Shown piece by piece: positions 25,970-37,814 of a DNA stretch of 64,000 nucleotides. The stretch lies in contig NC_061870.1 in assembly GCF_907164915.1 (NCBI RefSeq), forward strand, positions 2,632,273 to 2,696,272. Reading direction: 5' to 3'. The stretch comes from Impatiens glandulifera. Its lineage: Eukaryota; Streptophyta; Magnoliopsida; Ericales; Balsaminaceae. Within the stretch, counting starts at the first letter, position 1, and every line of letters starts with the position of its first letter. A program made the position numbers and the translations under genes. The notes below the pieces were generated by a model. The model did not search any database. It was not told where the DNA came from and worked only from the letters and a program-made list of their open reading frames with translations.

Positions 25970-26197
25970 TTATTGCATCCCACATGTAAATAGTTTTTGT
26001 GGTTCAAAATAATTCTTTAGTGAAGTTTTAAGAAACGAAAAAGTTTCATGATATTCAAGAATATGTCTTAACTTATAGAAGTACAAGTTAAGAGAGGGGG
26101 TTTGTGATAATTTGTAAAAGATATACGCTTGCGACAAGGAGGCTAAATCATCAAAATTATGTGAATTCTTATTAAGAATATTCTGAAGCGACTTTTT
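25970..26197 (-). CDS. open frame of unknown identity, about 75 codons
   Basis: An uninterrupted minus-strand frame without ATG, preceded by a possible acceptor (TTTTCAGTAG). It reads [20 protein letters not shown] and later [13 protein letters not shown] before a TAA. It is not in an obvious join with the RPA-like exon downstream. I do not recognise it; it may be an exon of another captured gene or chance. Confidence 0.25.
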   Translation of the reverse strand, partial: KKSLQNILNKNSHNFDDLASLSQAYIFYKLSQTPSLNLYFYKLRHILEYHETFSFLKTSLKNYFEPQKLFTCGMQ

Positions 26198-26749
26198 CTA
26201 CTGAAAATAAATTGAATTTGATTTGATTTCTCAAATCTTGTTTCATTACTTTGATTATTAAAAATGTATTTTTCTATTTTTTTTCACTAAAAAGTTCCAT
26301 ATTTATTCTACGAATAGTAATGATAGATAAAAAGAAATCTATGTAGATTTTTTTAGTAATTTTTTTTTTAAATAATAGAATTTATGAACGACGCGAGTAT
26401 TTCTTCTTTTTAATTTTTTTTTTTTAATTTTAATCTTTTAACATTCAAACTTGTTTTATTATGGTTAATGTTTATTTCCGGAAAATTTTTTCCTCTTGTT
26501 TTAGTCTTTTTATTTTATTTCTGATTATGCTTGTTCTAACAATTATATACTTTTCTTTTTTTTTCTCTCAATAAATAATTTGTCCAAAGCTGCCATCCAT
26601 AGTCAAATCTAAAATTCCAATGGATGCTTGTGTGTCCATTTTCTGATATTTTCATATGAATTGACATTACAATAGATAGTTAGTATAAAATGTAAACATA
26701 AAAAAAACTTAAAATAAAAAACTTTAAAAATATTTATATGTAAATATAG

Positions 26750-29700
26750 ATTGAATAATAATAATAAATTAAATAATATAATATATTAAATATGAGAATA
26801 AAGACAAATATTATAAAATAATGAGAAATAATAAATATAATATATTTAACAAAAATTTACATATTTCTTTTATGATTAAAAATAAATATCATGTATTAAC
26901 TTTTAATAGATTCACCATCTTCTGTAAAAATAGTTATTTTAATGAAATTTAATATATTATGCAAAACATTTTTTTACATAAAATATTAAGATTATTTGAG
27001 TGGATAATTGGATTGTTATAATTAACGAAAGTATATGTGAAAAAATGACAAAATATTTAAAAATTAGATGTTATGGACATAACAAACACATTTATTATAA
27101 AAAAAGTATTTATAAGTATTTTGGTATGGTAATTAATGACTTGGATATCATAGGCTAATAATAATAATAATAATAATAAATTATTAATATAATATGAATA
27201 TATTAAAAATGAGAATAAAGATAAATATTAAAAAATAATGGGAAATAATAAATAATTAATTGAACTTTATAATAATATTTCAAAAAAAAAATATTTTTTT
27301 TTGTGATTAAAAATAAATATTATTAAATACATTTAACTTTATCATATGAAATTGTTTGGAATAGAAAAAAAAAATCTTATACTCAAGAGATAGAGATTAT
27401 CTTTTTTCAATTAATAAAATTATATGTATTTAAAAAAATTAAATATATTTAACTTAAAAAATTAATTTTATTTTATTAAATCATAAAATATAGTCATTAC
27501 TGCTACTTTGACTAAAAAGAAGGTTGATACTTGATGATTATATTGGATAATTTCAAATAAAGTAATTTTAAAAATATTTAGATTGAATAATAATAAAAAT
27601 ATTATTAATATAATATAAATATATTAAATATGATAATCAAGACAAATATTATAAAATAATATGAATAATAAATAAATTAATTAAATGTTATAATAAGTAA
27701 TAATAATATTTTTTTTAAAAAAAAATTGGAGAATAGAAAAAAAAATATATATTATGCTAAGAATATAGAAATTATATGCATTTAAATTTTTTATTTTATT
27801 AATTAGTCATAAAATTTAATTATTACTCGTACTTTAACCAAGATCAAATTCAAAAAATAAGACTCTGTTGCAGATGCCTGAAATGATCAAATTTTTGAAA
27901 AAAAACAAACAGTGAACAATAGATTGTTAGAACATAACATATTACAAATTTAATTATTGAAATAATGATGTTGATAAAGAAATTGAGAAAATTAAAAATC
28001 GATATAGAGATAGTTGATTCAAAAGGTCGAATATTATAAGGGATAACTTCAAATAAAGTAACTTTAAAAATATTTAGATTAAATAATAATAAAAATATTA
28101 TTAATATAATATAAATATATTAAATATGATAATCAAGATAAATATTATAAAATAATATGAATAATAAATAAATTAATTAAATGTTATAATAAGTAATAAT
28201 AATATTTTTAATAAAAAAAAATGGAGAATAGAAAAAAATATTTTGCTAAGAATATAGAGATCATATGCATTTAAATTTTTTATTTTATTAATTAGTCATA
28301 TAATTTAATTATTCCTCACTTTAACCAAGATGGAATTCAAAAGATAGGATGTTGTTGCAGTTGCCTAAAATGATCAAATTCTTGAGAAAAAAAAGCAAAA
28401 CAGTGAATAATAGATTGTTAAAATATAACATATTGCAAATTTAATTATTGAAAGAATAATGTTGATAGAGAAATTGAGAAGATTAAAAATCGATATAGAG
28501 ATAGTTGATAGAGAAATTGAGAAGATTAAGAAGATTATAAATCGATACAACTTTAAAAGGAGACCGATGAATTAAAACAAATATTTAGATGGAAAAGAAG
28601 ATGAAAAGTTTGGTTGATTTAATATATTGGTTTAATTGCAATCGGTTTATATTTTTCATAATTATTGTTTTTGTGTTAAATTTTATAATTAATATAATAT
28701 GATAACTGAAAGTTAAATTTTACAATTAATATAATATATAATTGAAATTCTTAATTTTATTGTAGGTTTTAATGTTTTGTAATTAGTATTTAATGTAAAC
28801 ATGATAGCTAATTTTTTTTTGAATTCAAAAGATAGGACTTTGTTGCAGCTGAATGAAATGATCAAATTTCTGGAAAAAAAAATAAACAGTGAACAATAGA
28901 TTGTTGGAACATAACATATTCAAATTTAATTATTGAAATAATATTGTTGATAAAGAAATTGAGAATATTAAAAATCGATATAGAGAGATAGTTGATTCAA
29001 AAGGTCGAATATTATAAGGGATAACTTCAAATAAAGTAACTTTAAAAATATTTAGATTAAATAATAATAAAAATATTGTTAATATAATATAAATATATTA
29101 AATATGATAATCAAGATAAATATTATAAAATAATATGAATAATAAATAAATTAATTAAATGTTATAATAAGTAATAATAACATTTTTAATAAAAAATGAA
29201 GAATAGAAAAAAAATATTATGCTAAGAATATAGAGATCATATGCATTTAATTTTTTTATTTTATTAATTAATCATATAATTATTCCTCACTTTAACCAAG
29301 ATGGAATTCAAAAGATAGGATGTTGCAGTTGCTTAAAATGATCAAATTCCTGAGAAAAAAAAGTAAAATAGTGAATAATAGATTGTTAAAACATAACATA
29401 TTTGCAAATTTAATTATTGAAAGAATGATGTTGATAGAGAAATTGAGAAGATTAAAAATCGATATAGAGATAGTTGATAGAGAAATTGAGAAGATTAAGG
29501 CTTAGAGTTAGAAGTTTTAAAAGGAGACCGATGAATTAAAATGCTCTTGATAGGCATAATATCACTTTTCTCTCTTAAATTGGACCTTGTTGATGTAAAA
29601 TTATTTATAGAAAAACAAATATTTAGATGGAAAAGAATATGAAAAGTTTGGTTGATTTAATATATTGGTTTAATTGCAGTTATAATGTTTATATTTTTTA

Positions 29701-31480
29701 TAATTATTGTTTTTGTGTTAAATTTTATAATTAATATAATATGATAATTGAAAGTTAAGTTTTATGTTATAATTAATATAATATGATGAAAGTTAAATTT
29801 TATAATTAATATAATATATAATTGAAATTCTTAATTTTAGTGTAGGTTTTAATGTTTTGTAATTAGTATTTAATGTAAAAATGATAACTAATTTATTTTA
29901 TTTTAATTTTTAATTATTTTTGTCTATTTTATAATTAATATAATGGGATAAAAGTTAAATTTTATAATTAATATAATATATAATTGAAATTATTAATTTT
30001 ATTGTAGGTTTTAATGTTTTGTAATTAGTATTTAATGTAAAAATGATAACTAATTTATTTTATTTTTTAATTTTTTTTTTACCTATTTTATAATTAATAT
30101 AATGAGATAACTAATCTAATATATAATTAAAATTCTTAATTTTATTGTACGTTTTAATGTTTTGTAATTAGTATTTAACGTAAACATGAAAATTAATTTT
30201 TTGTTCCTGTTTTATTAATGAAGGAAAGAGAAATTACATAATTTGTGAATGATTGTGTAGAGAACGTATTCTACACCTCCAACATTTTAAATTAAGCGTC
30301 ATTAGATATATATAGATATAAATATATTAAATAGGATAATCAAGATAAATATTATAAAATAATATGAATAATAAATAAATAAATTAAATGTTATAATAAG
30401 TAATAATAATATTTTTAATAAAAAAAATGGAGAATAGTAAAAAATATTATGCTAAGAATATAGAGATCATATGCATTTTAATTTATTATTTTATTAATTA
30501 GTCATATAATTTAATTATTCCTCACTTTAACCAAGATGGAATTCAAAAGATAGGATGTTGTAATTGCCTAAAATGATCAAATTCCTGAGAAAAAAAGAAA
30601 AACAGTGAATAATAGATTGTTAAAACATAACATATTGCAAATTTAATTATTGAAAGAATGATATTGATAGAGAAATTGAGAAGATTAAGAAGATTAGAAA
30701 TCAATACAGCTTAGAGTTAGAAGCCTTAAAAAGAGACCGATGAATTAAAATGCTCTGAATAGGCAGAATATCACTCTTCTCTCTTAAATTGAACCTTGTT
30801 GATGTAAAATTATTTATAGAAAAACAAATATTTAGATGGAAAAGAAGATGAAAAGTTGGTTGATTTAATATATTGGTTTAATTGCAGTTACAAGGTTTAT
30901 ATTTTTCATAATTATTGTTTTTGTGTTAAATTTGATAATTAATATAATATGATAACTGAAAATTAAGTTTTATTTTATAATTAATATAATATATAATTGA
31001 AATTCTTAATTTTATTGTAAGTTTTAATGTTTTGTAATTAGTATTTAATGTAAAAATGATAACTAATTTATTTTATTTTATTTTTTAATTTTTTTTCTAT
31101 TTTATAATTAATATAATGGGATAAAAGTTAAATTTTATAATTAATATAATATATAATTGAAATTCTGAATTTTATTGTAGGTTTTAATGTTTTGTAATTA
31201 GTATTTAATGTAAATATGATAACTAATTTATTTTATTTTTTTTTAATTTTTTTTTTCCTATTTTATAATTAATATAATGGGATAACTAATATAATATATA
31301 ATTAAAATTCTTAATTTTATTGTAGGTTTTAATGTTTTGTAATTAGTATTTAATGTAAACATGATAAAATTTTTTTTCTGTTTTATAATTAATGAAGGAA
31401 AGAGAAATTACATAATTTGTGAATGATTGTGTAGAGAGCGTGTTTTACACCTCCAACATTTTAAATTAAGCGTCATTAAA
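26750..31480. repeat. complex tandem array (~0.5-kb and ~0.13-kb units)
   Basis: The block AATATAATATAAATATATTAA followed by GATAATCAAG recurs near 27600, 28100, 29070 and 30310. Looser relatives occur near 26760 and 27180. A second block (GATAGGA.. GTTGCAG, ATGATCAAATT, GTGAA(C/T)AATAGATTGTTA) recurs near 27850, 28340, 28830, 29310 and 30540. A third, about 120-145 bp (ATTGTAGGTTTTAATGTTTT, TAATTAGTATTTAATGTAAA), recurs seven or more times between 28690 and 31380. One unit keeps a 61-codon ORF (29320-29505). The array lies in the part deleted from the 32.3-kb copy. Confidence 0.85.
29320..29505 (+). CDS. 61-aa coiled-coil-like ORF within the tandem array
   Basis: Encodes a short charged peptide with LIIERMMLIEKLRRLKIDIE and a following IVDREIEKIKA segment, likely helical. 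Decayed versions of the same reading frame are visible in the other array units, interrupted by stops. Either a repeated exon of a lost gene or chance coding in a repeat; no family recognised. Confidence 0.25.
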   Translation: MLQLLKMIKFLRKKSKIVNNRLLKHNIFANLIIERMMLIEKLRRLKIDIEIVDREIEKIKA

Positions 31481-31484
31481 TATA

Positions 31485-31813
31485 TATAGATATGGTAGTT
31501 AAAATATTAACAATATTATTTGTATTATCTCTCTATATTAATGTGTCTTTAAAAGTTGTAATGATTACTTGTTATAAAAAATTGCACAATTTTAATTAAT
31601 AAAACATTATTCCCTCTTTAGTGACTTGTTTAACAACAATTTAATTGAAGCTTTTAATTTTTTTTTATCAACAATCAATTAATGTAAAAAATGTTACAAT
31701 ATTTCCACTATTTAGAATTTATGTTATAATTTAAGCTACATGTTCTCAAAAAAATGTATTAGTTATATTTAAGTTGCAAAAATAAGTTACTAATGGAACA
31801 TTTTTTTGTAGTG
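31485..31813. repeat. right terminal block of the CACTA-like element, duplicated at 32562-32880
   Basis: Runs from GGTAGTTAAAATATTAACAA to the terminal TTTTTTTGTAGTG. The second copy has a degraded end (TTAAGTTGTAATG). Confidence 0.85.
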
Positions 31814-32284
31814 AATAGTCCAACTTAATTTTTTAATTTTTTATTTTAAACGTATTTTAAAATTATGGAACGGTTATAAAGTATCACTAATTATTCAATT
31901 ATTCACAAATGTAAAACTTATTGAAAAAATAGTTTCAAAATTAATTAAGTATTAATTAATTTGATAATAAATTTTATTTTCATTTATAATTCTATAAAAA
32001 TTTTAAAAAATATCATATATATTTCTTCCAATCTAATAAGTTGTTCTATTATCTAGTTAAAATTAAGATTACGAAATAAGTTAGAAGATTATATTCAATT
32101 ATCTGTAATGCAAGATAAATAACAAAATTAGTTTAGAAATAATTCAAAATATATTTAAAAATAGTTTAATTTACTTTTTACTTTAAACTTGCAAAAAAAA
32201 TTGTAAAGTAAAACAGTTTTTTTTTTATTAATGCAAAACATATTGAATTTTTATTTAACATATAATTAATAAATTTTAAAATTA
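31814..32284. other. AT-rich spacer
   Basis: No gene or clear repeat seen between the CACTA-like right end and its deleted copy. Confidence 0.5.
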
Positions 32285-32880
32285 ATTAAGAATTAATTAA
32301 GAATGAAAGCATCTTAATAAAATAAATAATAAATCAAATTATATTATCTTATATTTGTAACTTCATTTGGCAACATATAATTATAGTTTGTTGCGAAACA
32401 AGTTACATATTAGTGTTAATAATATTTACTACAAACTTAGTTGCACAATAAGATAAGATTAGAGTTTCCAACTTTTATGGTCACTTATTATTTATCTTTT
32501 ATTAGAATAAAACATTATAATTATAAAAGTGGATGAAAACGTTGGAATATTTATATATATATGGTAGTTAAAATATTAACAATATTATTTGTATTATCTC
32601 TATATTAATGTGGCTTTAAAAGTTGTAATGATTACTTGTTATAAAAAATTGTACCATTTTAATTAATAAAACATTATTCCCTCTTTAGTGACTTGTTTAA
32701 CAACAATTTATTTGAAGCTTTTAATTTTTTTTTATCAACAATCAATTAATGTAAAAAATGTTACAATATTTCCACTATTTAGAATTTATGTTATAATTTA
32801 AGTTACATGTTCTAAAAAATGTATTAGTTATATTTAAGTTGCAAAAATAAGTTACTAATGAACCATTTTAAGTTGTAATG
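32285..32880. mobile_element. internally deleted copy of the CACTA-like element (right part)
   Basis: Positions 32285-32560 copy 23170-23455 and positions 32562-32880 copy 31485-31813, fused head to tail. The 8.0 kb between these two blocks in the larger element (RPA-like gene and tandem array) is absent. At the junction the sequences share a TATATATA microhomology. Its right end runs into the gypsy fragment at about 32876. Confidence 0.8.
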
Positions 32881-32893
32881 GGACGATATTACC

Positions 32894-33896
32894 ATGGACT
32901 TTGTTGTTGGATTACCTCTAACCTTAAGAAAAATGAATGTCATCTGGGTAATAATAGATCGTCTTACTAAGTCAGCACATTTTCTACCGGTAAAGACAAC
33001 TTTCTCAATAAATCAATACGCGGAGCTGTACTTGCAAGAGATCGTTAGGCTCCACAGCATCCCAACTAGAATCGTGTCCGACCGAGATCCTCGTTTTACC
33101 TCGCACTTCTGGGAAAGCTTGCACAAGGGTTTGGGGACAAAGTTGGTATTCAGTACTGCATTTCACCCCAAATAGACTGCCAATCAGAAAGAGTGATCCA
33201 AATCCTAAAAGATCTGTTAAGGGCATGCCTTATAGATTTTGGTGGTGATTGGGAATCAAGGCTTCCATTAGTAGAGTTTGCTTACAACAACAGTTATCAA
33301 TCTTCTATTGGCATGACACCCTTTGAAGCTCTTTATGGGAAGAAATATAGAACTTCCCTGCATTGGGATGAGGTTGAGGAAAGAATGTTAATTGGTCCAG
33401 AGATCGTCTCCAACACAGTTTCCATAGTTAGCAAGATCAGGGAAATGTTGCTAACAACTCAAAGTAGGCAGAAGAGTTATGCAGATAAGAAGCGCAGGGA
33501 TATCATCTTCAACAAAGGCAACCATGTGTTTCTCAAAGTATCTCCCTGCAAAGGTATCATTAGGTTCGGAAAGAAAGGGAAGTTGAATCCAAGATATATA
33601 GGGCCTTTTGAAATTTTGGAGGCAGTTGGTGAGGTTGCTTATAGATTAGCATTACCTCTCAGTCTTGCTGTTTTTCACAATGTTTTTCATGTGTCCAATT
33701 TGAGGAAGTACAGTTAGCAAAGGATCTATCATATGAAGAGAGACCAACCCAGATCCTGGCCAGGTAAACCAGGAAGTTAAGGAATAAGGAAGTAATTATG
33801 GTCAAGGTGCTTTGGCACAATAGTTCAATAGAAGAAGCCACCTGGAAAGTAGAACAGGATATGCAGCAGAATTATTCTAAACTGTTCTGTAAGTAA
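32894..33896 (+). pseudogene. pol: gypsy integrase pseudogene, copy 2
   Basis: The frame opens MDFVVGLPLTLRKMNVIWV and contains the first Asp (IIDRLTK) and second Asp (SDRDPRF) of the integrase triad. A single C is missing in the CACCCC(C)AAATAG run near 33170, shifting the frame before the Glu (QSERVIQ). The second frame (33193-33717) includes LPLVEFAYNNSYQSSIGMTP, the GPF module (RYIGPFEILEAVGEVAYRL) and HNVFHVSNLRKY. After a stop the tail continues in other frames as KDLSYEERPTQILAR and EEATWKVEQDMQQNYSKLF, ending at 33896. Integrase function is lost. Confidence 0.9.
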
Positions 33897-33932
33897 ATTT
33901 TGAGGTCAAAATTTTTATAAGTAGGGTAAAAT

Positions 33933-35568
33933 TGTTATGCCCAAACTCATCCTTTTCTGTTAAGAAAGGCTAGTAGGGTCAATGGGTGCATTGTTGGAAT
34001 GTTCACCCTTATGTATTCACTTATAAGTTAGGTTAGGAATAGACTTGTTATTATTATTATTAGGGGATGAGATATAAAAATTATTGTGTTAATTATATTG
34101 TGGGACATTTGTAGAAAGACCCATCTAGAAGAGGCTCACAATTTATACTTAGAAAGTTTTTTCATAAAACAGCAAGTTGCAAGTTGAAGGGACCCATGTA
34201 GGGGATCCGCCAGAAAATTAGGATAAGTATTATCCTAATTTAATTTCCTCTTTAGTCACTAATTAAACCCACTTGCTTATCATTTAATTGGAACACTCGA
34301 CAACTTAATAACATTCCACCCCAACCCATTACATGATCTCCACTTGCCCCAGCTGCATGCTTCACACTTAGCATAACAGCAAATAGCTCACATTACCCCC
34401 ATTACATTGATTCATTTAGAAATTCAGTTCTCTCTCTCTTTAAGCAAGACTTAGGAGATTTTCTTCAAAACAAGAGCAAACCCTAGCCAAGACCATCTTC
34501 TTTATCCAGTTTCTAAATTAAGGCAAGCCTTCTCTTAAACTCACTCTTAAAGCCACACATAGCTATGTATCTAAAGTATTTTCTGCATAATTTTCATATA
34601 TGTTTGAAATATATGTTTCTATAGCATAATCTGGTTTTATTGACAAACTTGATTTATAAACAATATGTTTTTTTCAAGTATGACAAGGGTCATCATGTTT
34701 TCCAGAAATGATAGGGTTTTCATGATTTGTTAAATATATACTTTTATAAAACAGAAACCCTTATGATTTATGCATATATGGGCGCATATTATTGATGAAT
34801 GAGTATTTATGGAAACGGGAGGAGGTTGGCTGGCATGAGCTCTAGTCAGTTGATTCCAAATGTACTGGCTGATTATTTAAGGGACTAGAGTATCTAGCAT
34901 GAGCTCTATTTACTGCTGCCCAACTAAAAGACGGTCCAAACAGGTTAAGGGATTTTAGGGATGGACTTTTAATTGTGCCTTTCCAAATACGGCTCAAATG
35001 TATTCCTTGCCTTCAGGACCAGCTCTGAATGGTGTAGGGTCAAACATGGCTCAAGATGTTACTATATAGGCCCTATGAACTCATATTTTTTAAACATGCC
35101 AATGGTTTTTATGGACTGATCATCTCTTTTTAAAGTATGAACATTTTATGCATACATCTTCCTTTTTAAAAGCAAAGCATTCCAGCAGGTTTTAAAATAC
35201 TTAATTGTTTGCTAAGTCATTAGACTCACTATGCTTGTGTGTGGTGTAGGTACCCAGCCCTAGCTTTTGTACACTTGAAGAAATGAGGCTTGGAGAGGAG
35301 CAAGCTGTTGGAGAGAGTGTGGGAGGAGGGACCGATGATGCTAGATTTCTTGTCTTTTTGGATAACACTTGACTTTTATTTTGGGTCCTTTCTTACTGTC
35401 TAATGGTGCATGTATATAAGACTTGTATAGAAACATGATAGTATGATAGAGTATAAGTATATTGTTGTAGCTTCTTGTAGCTGTTTGAAGAACCATGTAT
35501 TTATAAAGTATATCTTTTAAACAAGACAAGTTGTATATGGCTTCAGCTAGGGATCTCAATGTCAACTA
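33933..35568 (+). repeat. gypsy 3' LTR (about 1.6 kb)
   Basis: Starts TGTTATGCCC, a short distance after the pol stop and a purine-rich GTAGGGTAAAAT. It contains AT-rich U3 sequence and a region with GGTGTAGGTACCCAGCCCTA near 35245. The right boundary near ATGTCAACTA (35558-35568) is approximate; only copy 1's first 178 bp are available for comparison. Confidence 0.6.
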
Positions 35569-35589
35569 AATATATGAGTACTCTAAATA

Positions 35590-35640
35590 TAATATATATA
35601 TATATATATATATATTATATTATATTATATTGAGAAATAA
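35590..35640. repeat. (AT)n-(TATAT)n microsatellite
   Basis: Pure AT dinucleotides pass into TATAT pentamer-like repeats just downstream of the LTR. Confidence 0.9.
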
Positions 35641-35654
35641 TTAAGTGAAGAAAT

Positions 35655-35740
35655 TTGGTGAGGGAATGACTTGGCATAATCGCTCAAAAAATAAAATAAT
35701 TTCTCTGATGCAAGTCATTCCTTCACCAAATTCTCTCACT
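35655..35740. repeat. hairpin-forming inverted repeat
   Basis: TTTGGTGAGGGAATGACTTG (35663-35682) is followed about 40 bp later by CAAGTCATTCCTTCACCAAA, an inverted copy with one mismatch. A GGGAGGGAATGACTTGTCAC relative lies near 36199. Likely part of a small foldback element with unclear outer ends. Confidence 0.75.
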
Positions 35741-36100
35741 CTATCACTCCTCTATTATATTATATTCTTACACATTTATATTTTTTAATAAAATAAAAGA
35801 TTATATGTATTTAATTTATTTTAAAATTTAATATTAAACGTTTATCTCTCCAAAAATATATATATATATTAATTATTTTTTCATATTTAATTTTTTTTAT
35901 TTTCTATTTTATCATATATATATATATATATATTCTCATCCTATATATAGAGATTTTAGGAGAAAAAAATATTTAATATTATTTTTTAAATAAATAAATT
36001 ATATATAATTTTTATTTTATTAAAAATATATAATCATATAATCATAATATATATATATATAGGAAGAGAAAATAAAAAATAAATTAATTATTAGATATAT

Positions 36101-36133
<33 letters not shown>

Positions 36134-36752
36134 ATGAGAGAGAAAATAAAAAGGGAATTGAATTAGAAGAGTGAAAAGTTATTATATATTTTTCTTGGGA
36201 GGGAATGACTTGTCACGTTAATTTTTGTAGCAAATTAAATTGCGAACATACATAATTCTCTCTAAAATTTTCACTTCTAAATTTCCTACTCAATCATTTC
36301 TAATATTATATAATATTATTATATTAATTATTATGTATATTATAAATGTTTATATATAAAAATAAACGTATATTTAATTTTAAATATATAAATTATTAAT
36401 AAGTTTATATAAAATTAATGAGGAATATATATATATAAGAGATAAAATAATAAAAATATTAATTAGGAAAAAGAAATTAATAAATATAAAAAGAGAAATA
36501 AATTAAATTATATTTATATATAAAAATAAATAAATAAATAATATTAAATATATAAATATAAAATTTATTAATAAGTTTATATAAAAATTAATGATGAAAG
36601 AGAATATATATGTGAGAGATAAAATAATAAAAATATTAATTATGAAAAATAAATTAATAATTATAAAAGGGGAGATAAATTAGTAATTATTATAAAAAAG
36701 AATTTAATTATTATTATTATTTATAAAAGAGAAATTAAGAAAAAGAAATATA

Positions 36753-36805
<53 letters not shown>

Positions 36806-37325
36806 TAGAGAAAATAATTAAGATTGATTAAGAAAGAAAATTTTTATGTGATTACATCCATGATTGTGGTGAAACTATATTTTAAATATTATTATATATA
36901 TTACATTTATTAAGTAGAGAGGTATAATGTTAAAATGATCATTATATATGGATTTTTTATTATTTCTCTCAAAAAAAATTGTTTAGAGAATGTTAAAAGT
37001 TATTTTATTTTTAGCATTTTTAATGGATTATATTAAATGATGCCTCTTAATTTTTACCACTAGGTTTTGAGTTGATGTTGTATTTTATTTGGTCTTTCAT
37101 TTTGTTGAGTTTAATCGAATTTTTCTTACTAAATTTTTATAATTTGAATAATACTCTTAATTTTTGATGAGGCGTTTACTATTTATACCCGCCAATTATT
37201 TTGATGATATTTTTTTAATTATGTGTGCATCCCTTTCGTACAAGTAGAGAAGATAAAGTTGTCAGATTTGGAGTTGTTTTTCTTTTATTCAATAAATAGT
37301 TTTTTGAAATTGATCTTTGATTGAG
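35741..37325. other. AT-rich DNA with microsatellites, no gene
   Basis: (AT)n at about 35914-35931, 36106-36133 and 36757-36802. A diverged direct repeat (GAGAGATAAAATAATAAAAA with ATATTAATTA) occurs near 36440 and 36615. Confidence 0.6.
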
Positions 37326-37402
37326 AGGTTCTCTTATAAGTATACTCTTTTGATTTGTACAAGAGGTTCTCTTACAAGTATCCTCCTTTGATTTGTACAC
37401 GT
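37326..37402. repeat. 38-bp tandem duplication
   Basis: GAGGTTCTCTTATAAGTATA and GAGGTTCTCTTACAAGTATC begin two adjacent units, each ending TTTGATTTGTACA. Confidence 0.85.
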
Positions 37403-37814
37403 CTCTTATTATTTTCACCATATATATAAATAATCATTTATCACATGAAAGAACCTTCCCGACATTGCTTACCAACCCACGGGAAATGACAAATTTCACT
37501 ATCATTCAAAATTTTTAGTAAAGATTTTTTCGACACCGCATAATTGGTTTGTTTAACTTGCTCTACTTGAATACTCATCATTGTGAAACTCAAATGAGTT
37601 CGTATTTGAAGTCACCCTAAAAAAAAATCAAGATTGTTAAATATTATTAATTGGAATTTTAATTTTTACAAATTTATCATATTATTTAATAATTAAATTT
37701 TTATTTAGTTGTTTTAAATTTTTTATTAACTCCTAATAATAAATAAAATAAAATAAATATGGAGAGAAGTATAGAAAAAGAAAAAAAAGTCATTTAGACT
37801 TATATCCTTATACA

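Larger units (their letters stand above)
13417..31813. mobile_element. large non-autonomous CACTA-like element (candidate, 18.4 kb)
   Basis: The left end is CACTACAAAAATTATG; the right end, reverse complemented, is CACTACAAAAAAATG. Inside the left end lies a decayed second CACTA ORF in the orientation expected of En/Spm elements. No TNP2-type transposase is visible. The interior carries Myb/SANT-like and RPA70-like pseudogenes and a tandem array. A deleted copy at 32285-32880 shows that the right 8.6 kb moved or was copied as one unit. Against a single element: the three bases outside the ends (ATG, AAT) do not match. The ends could belong to two different elements. Confidence 0.5.
32876..35568 (+). 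mobile_element. Ty3/gypsy chromovirus fragment, copy 2, with 3' LTR
   Basis: The reverse-complement counterpart of copy 1 at 1-1260, about 95% identical by eye where they overlap. It starts abruptly in the integrase region (GGGACGATATTACCATGGAC) next to the deleted CACTA copy and continues through the 3' end of pol and a full-length 3' LTR. The 5' portion is missing. Confidence 0.88.

Noticed and set aside
32894..33896. Endogenous pararetrovirus rather than a retrotransposon
   Set aside because: An integrase core and LTR are present and no movement- or coat-protein-like sequence is seen, so Ty3/gypsy is the better fit.
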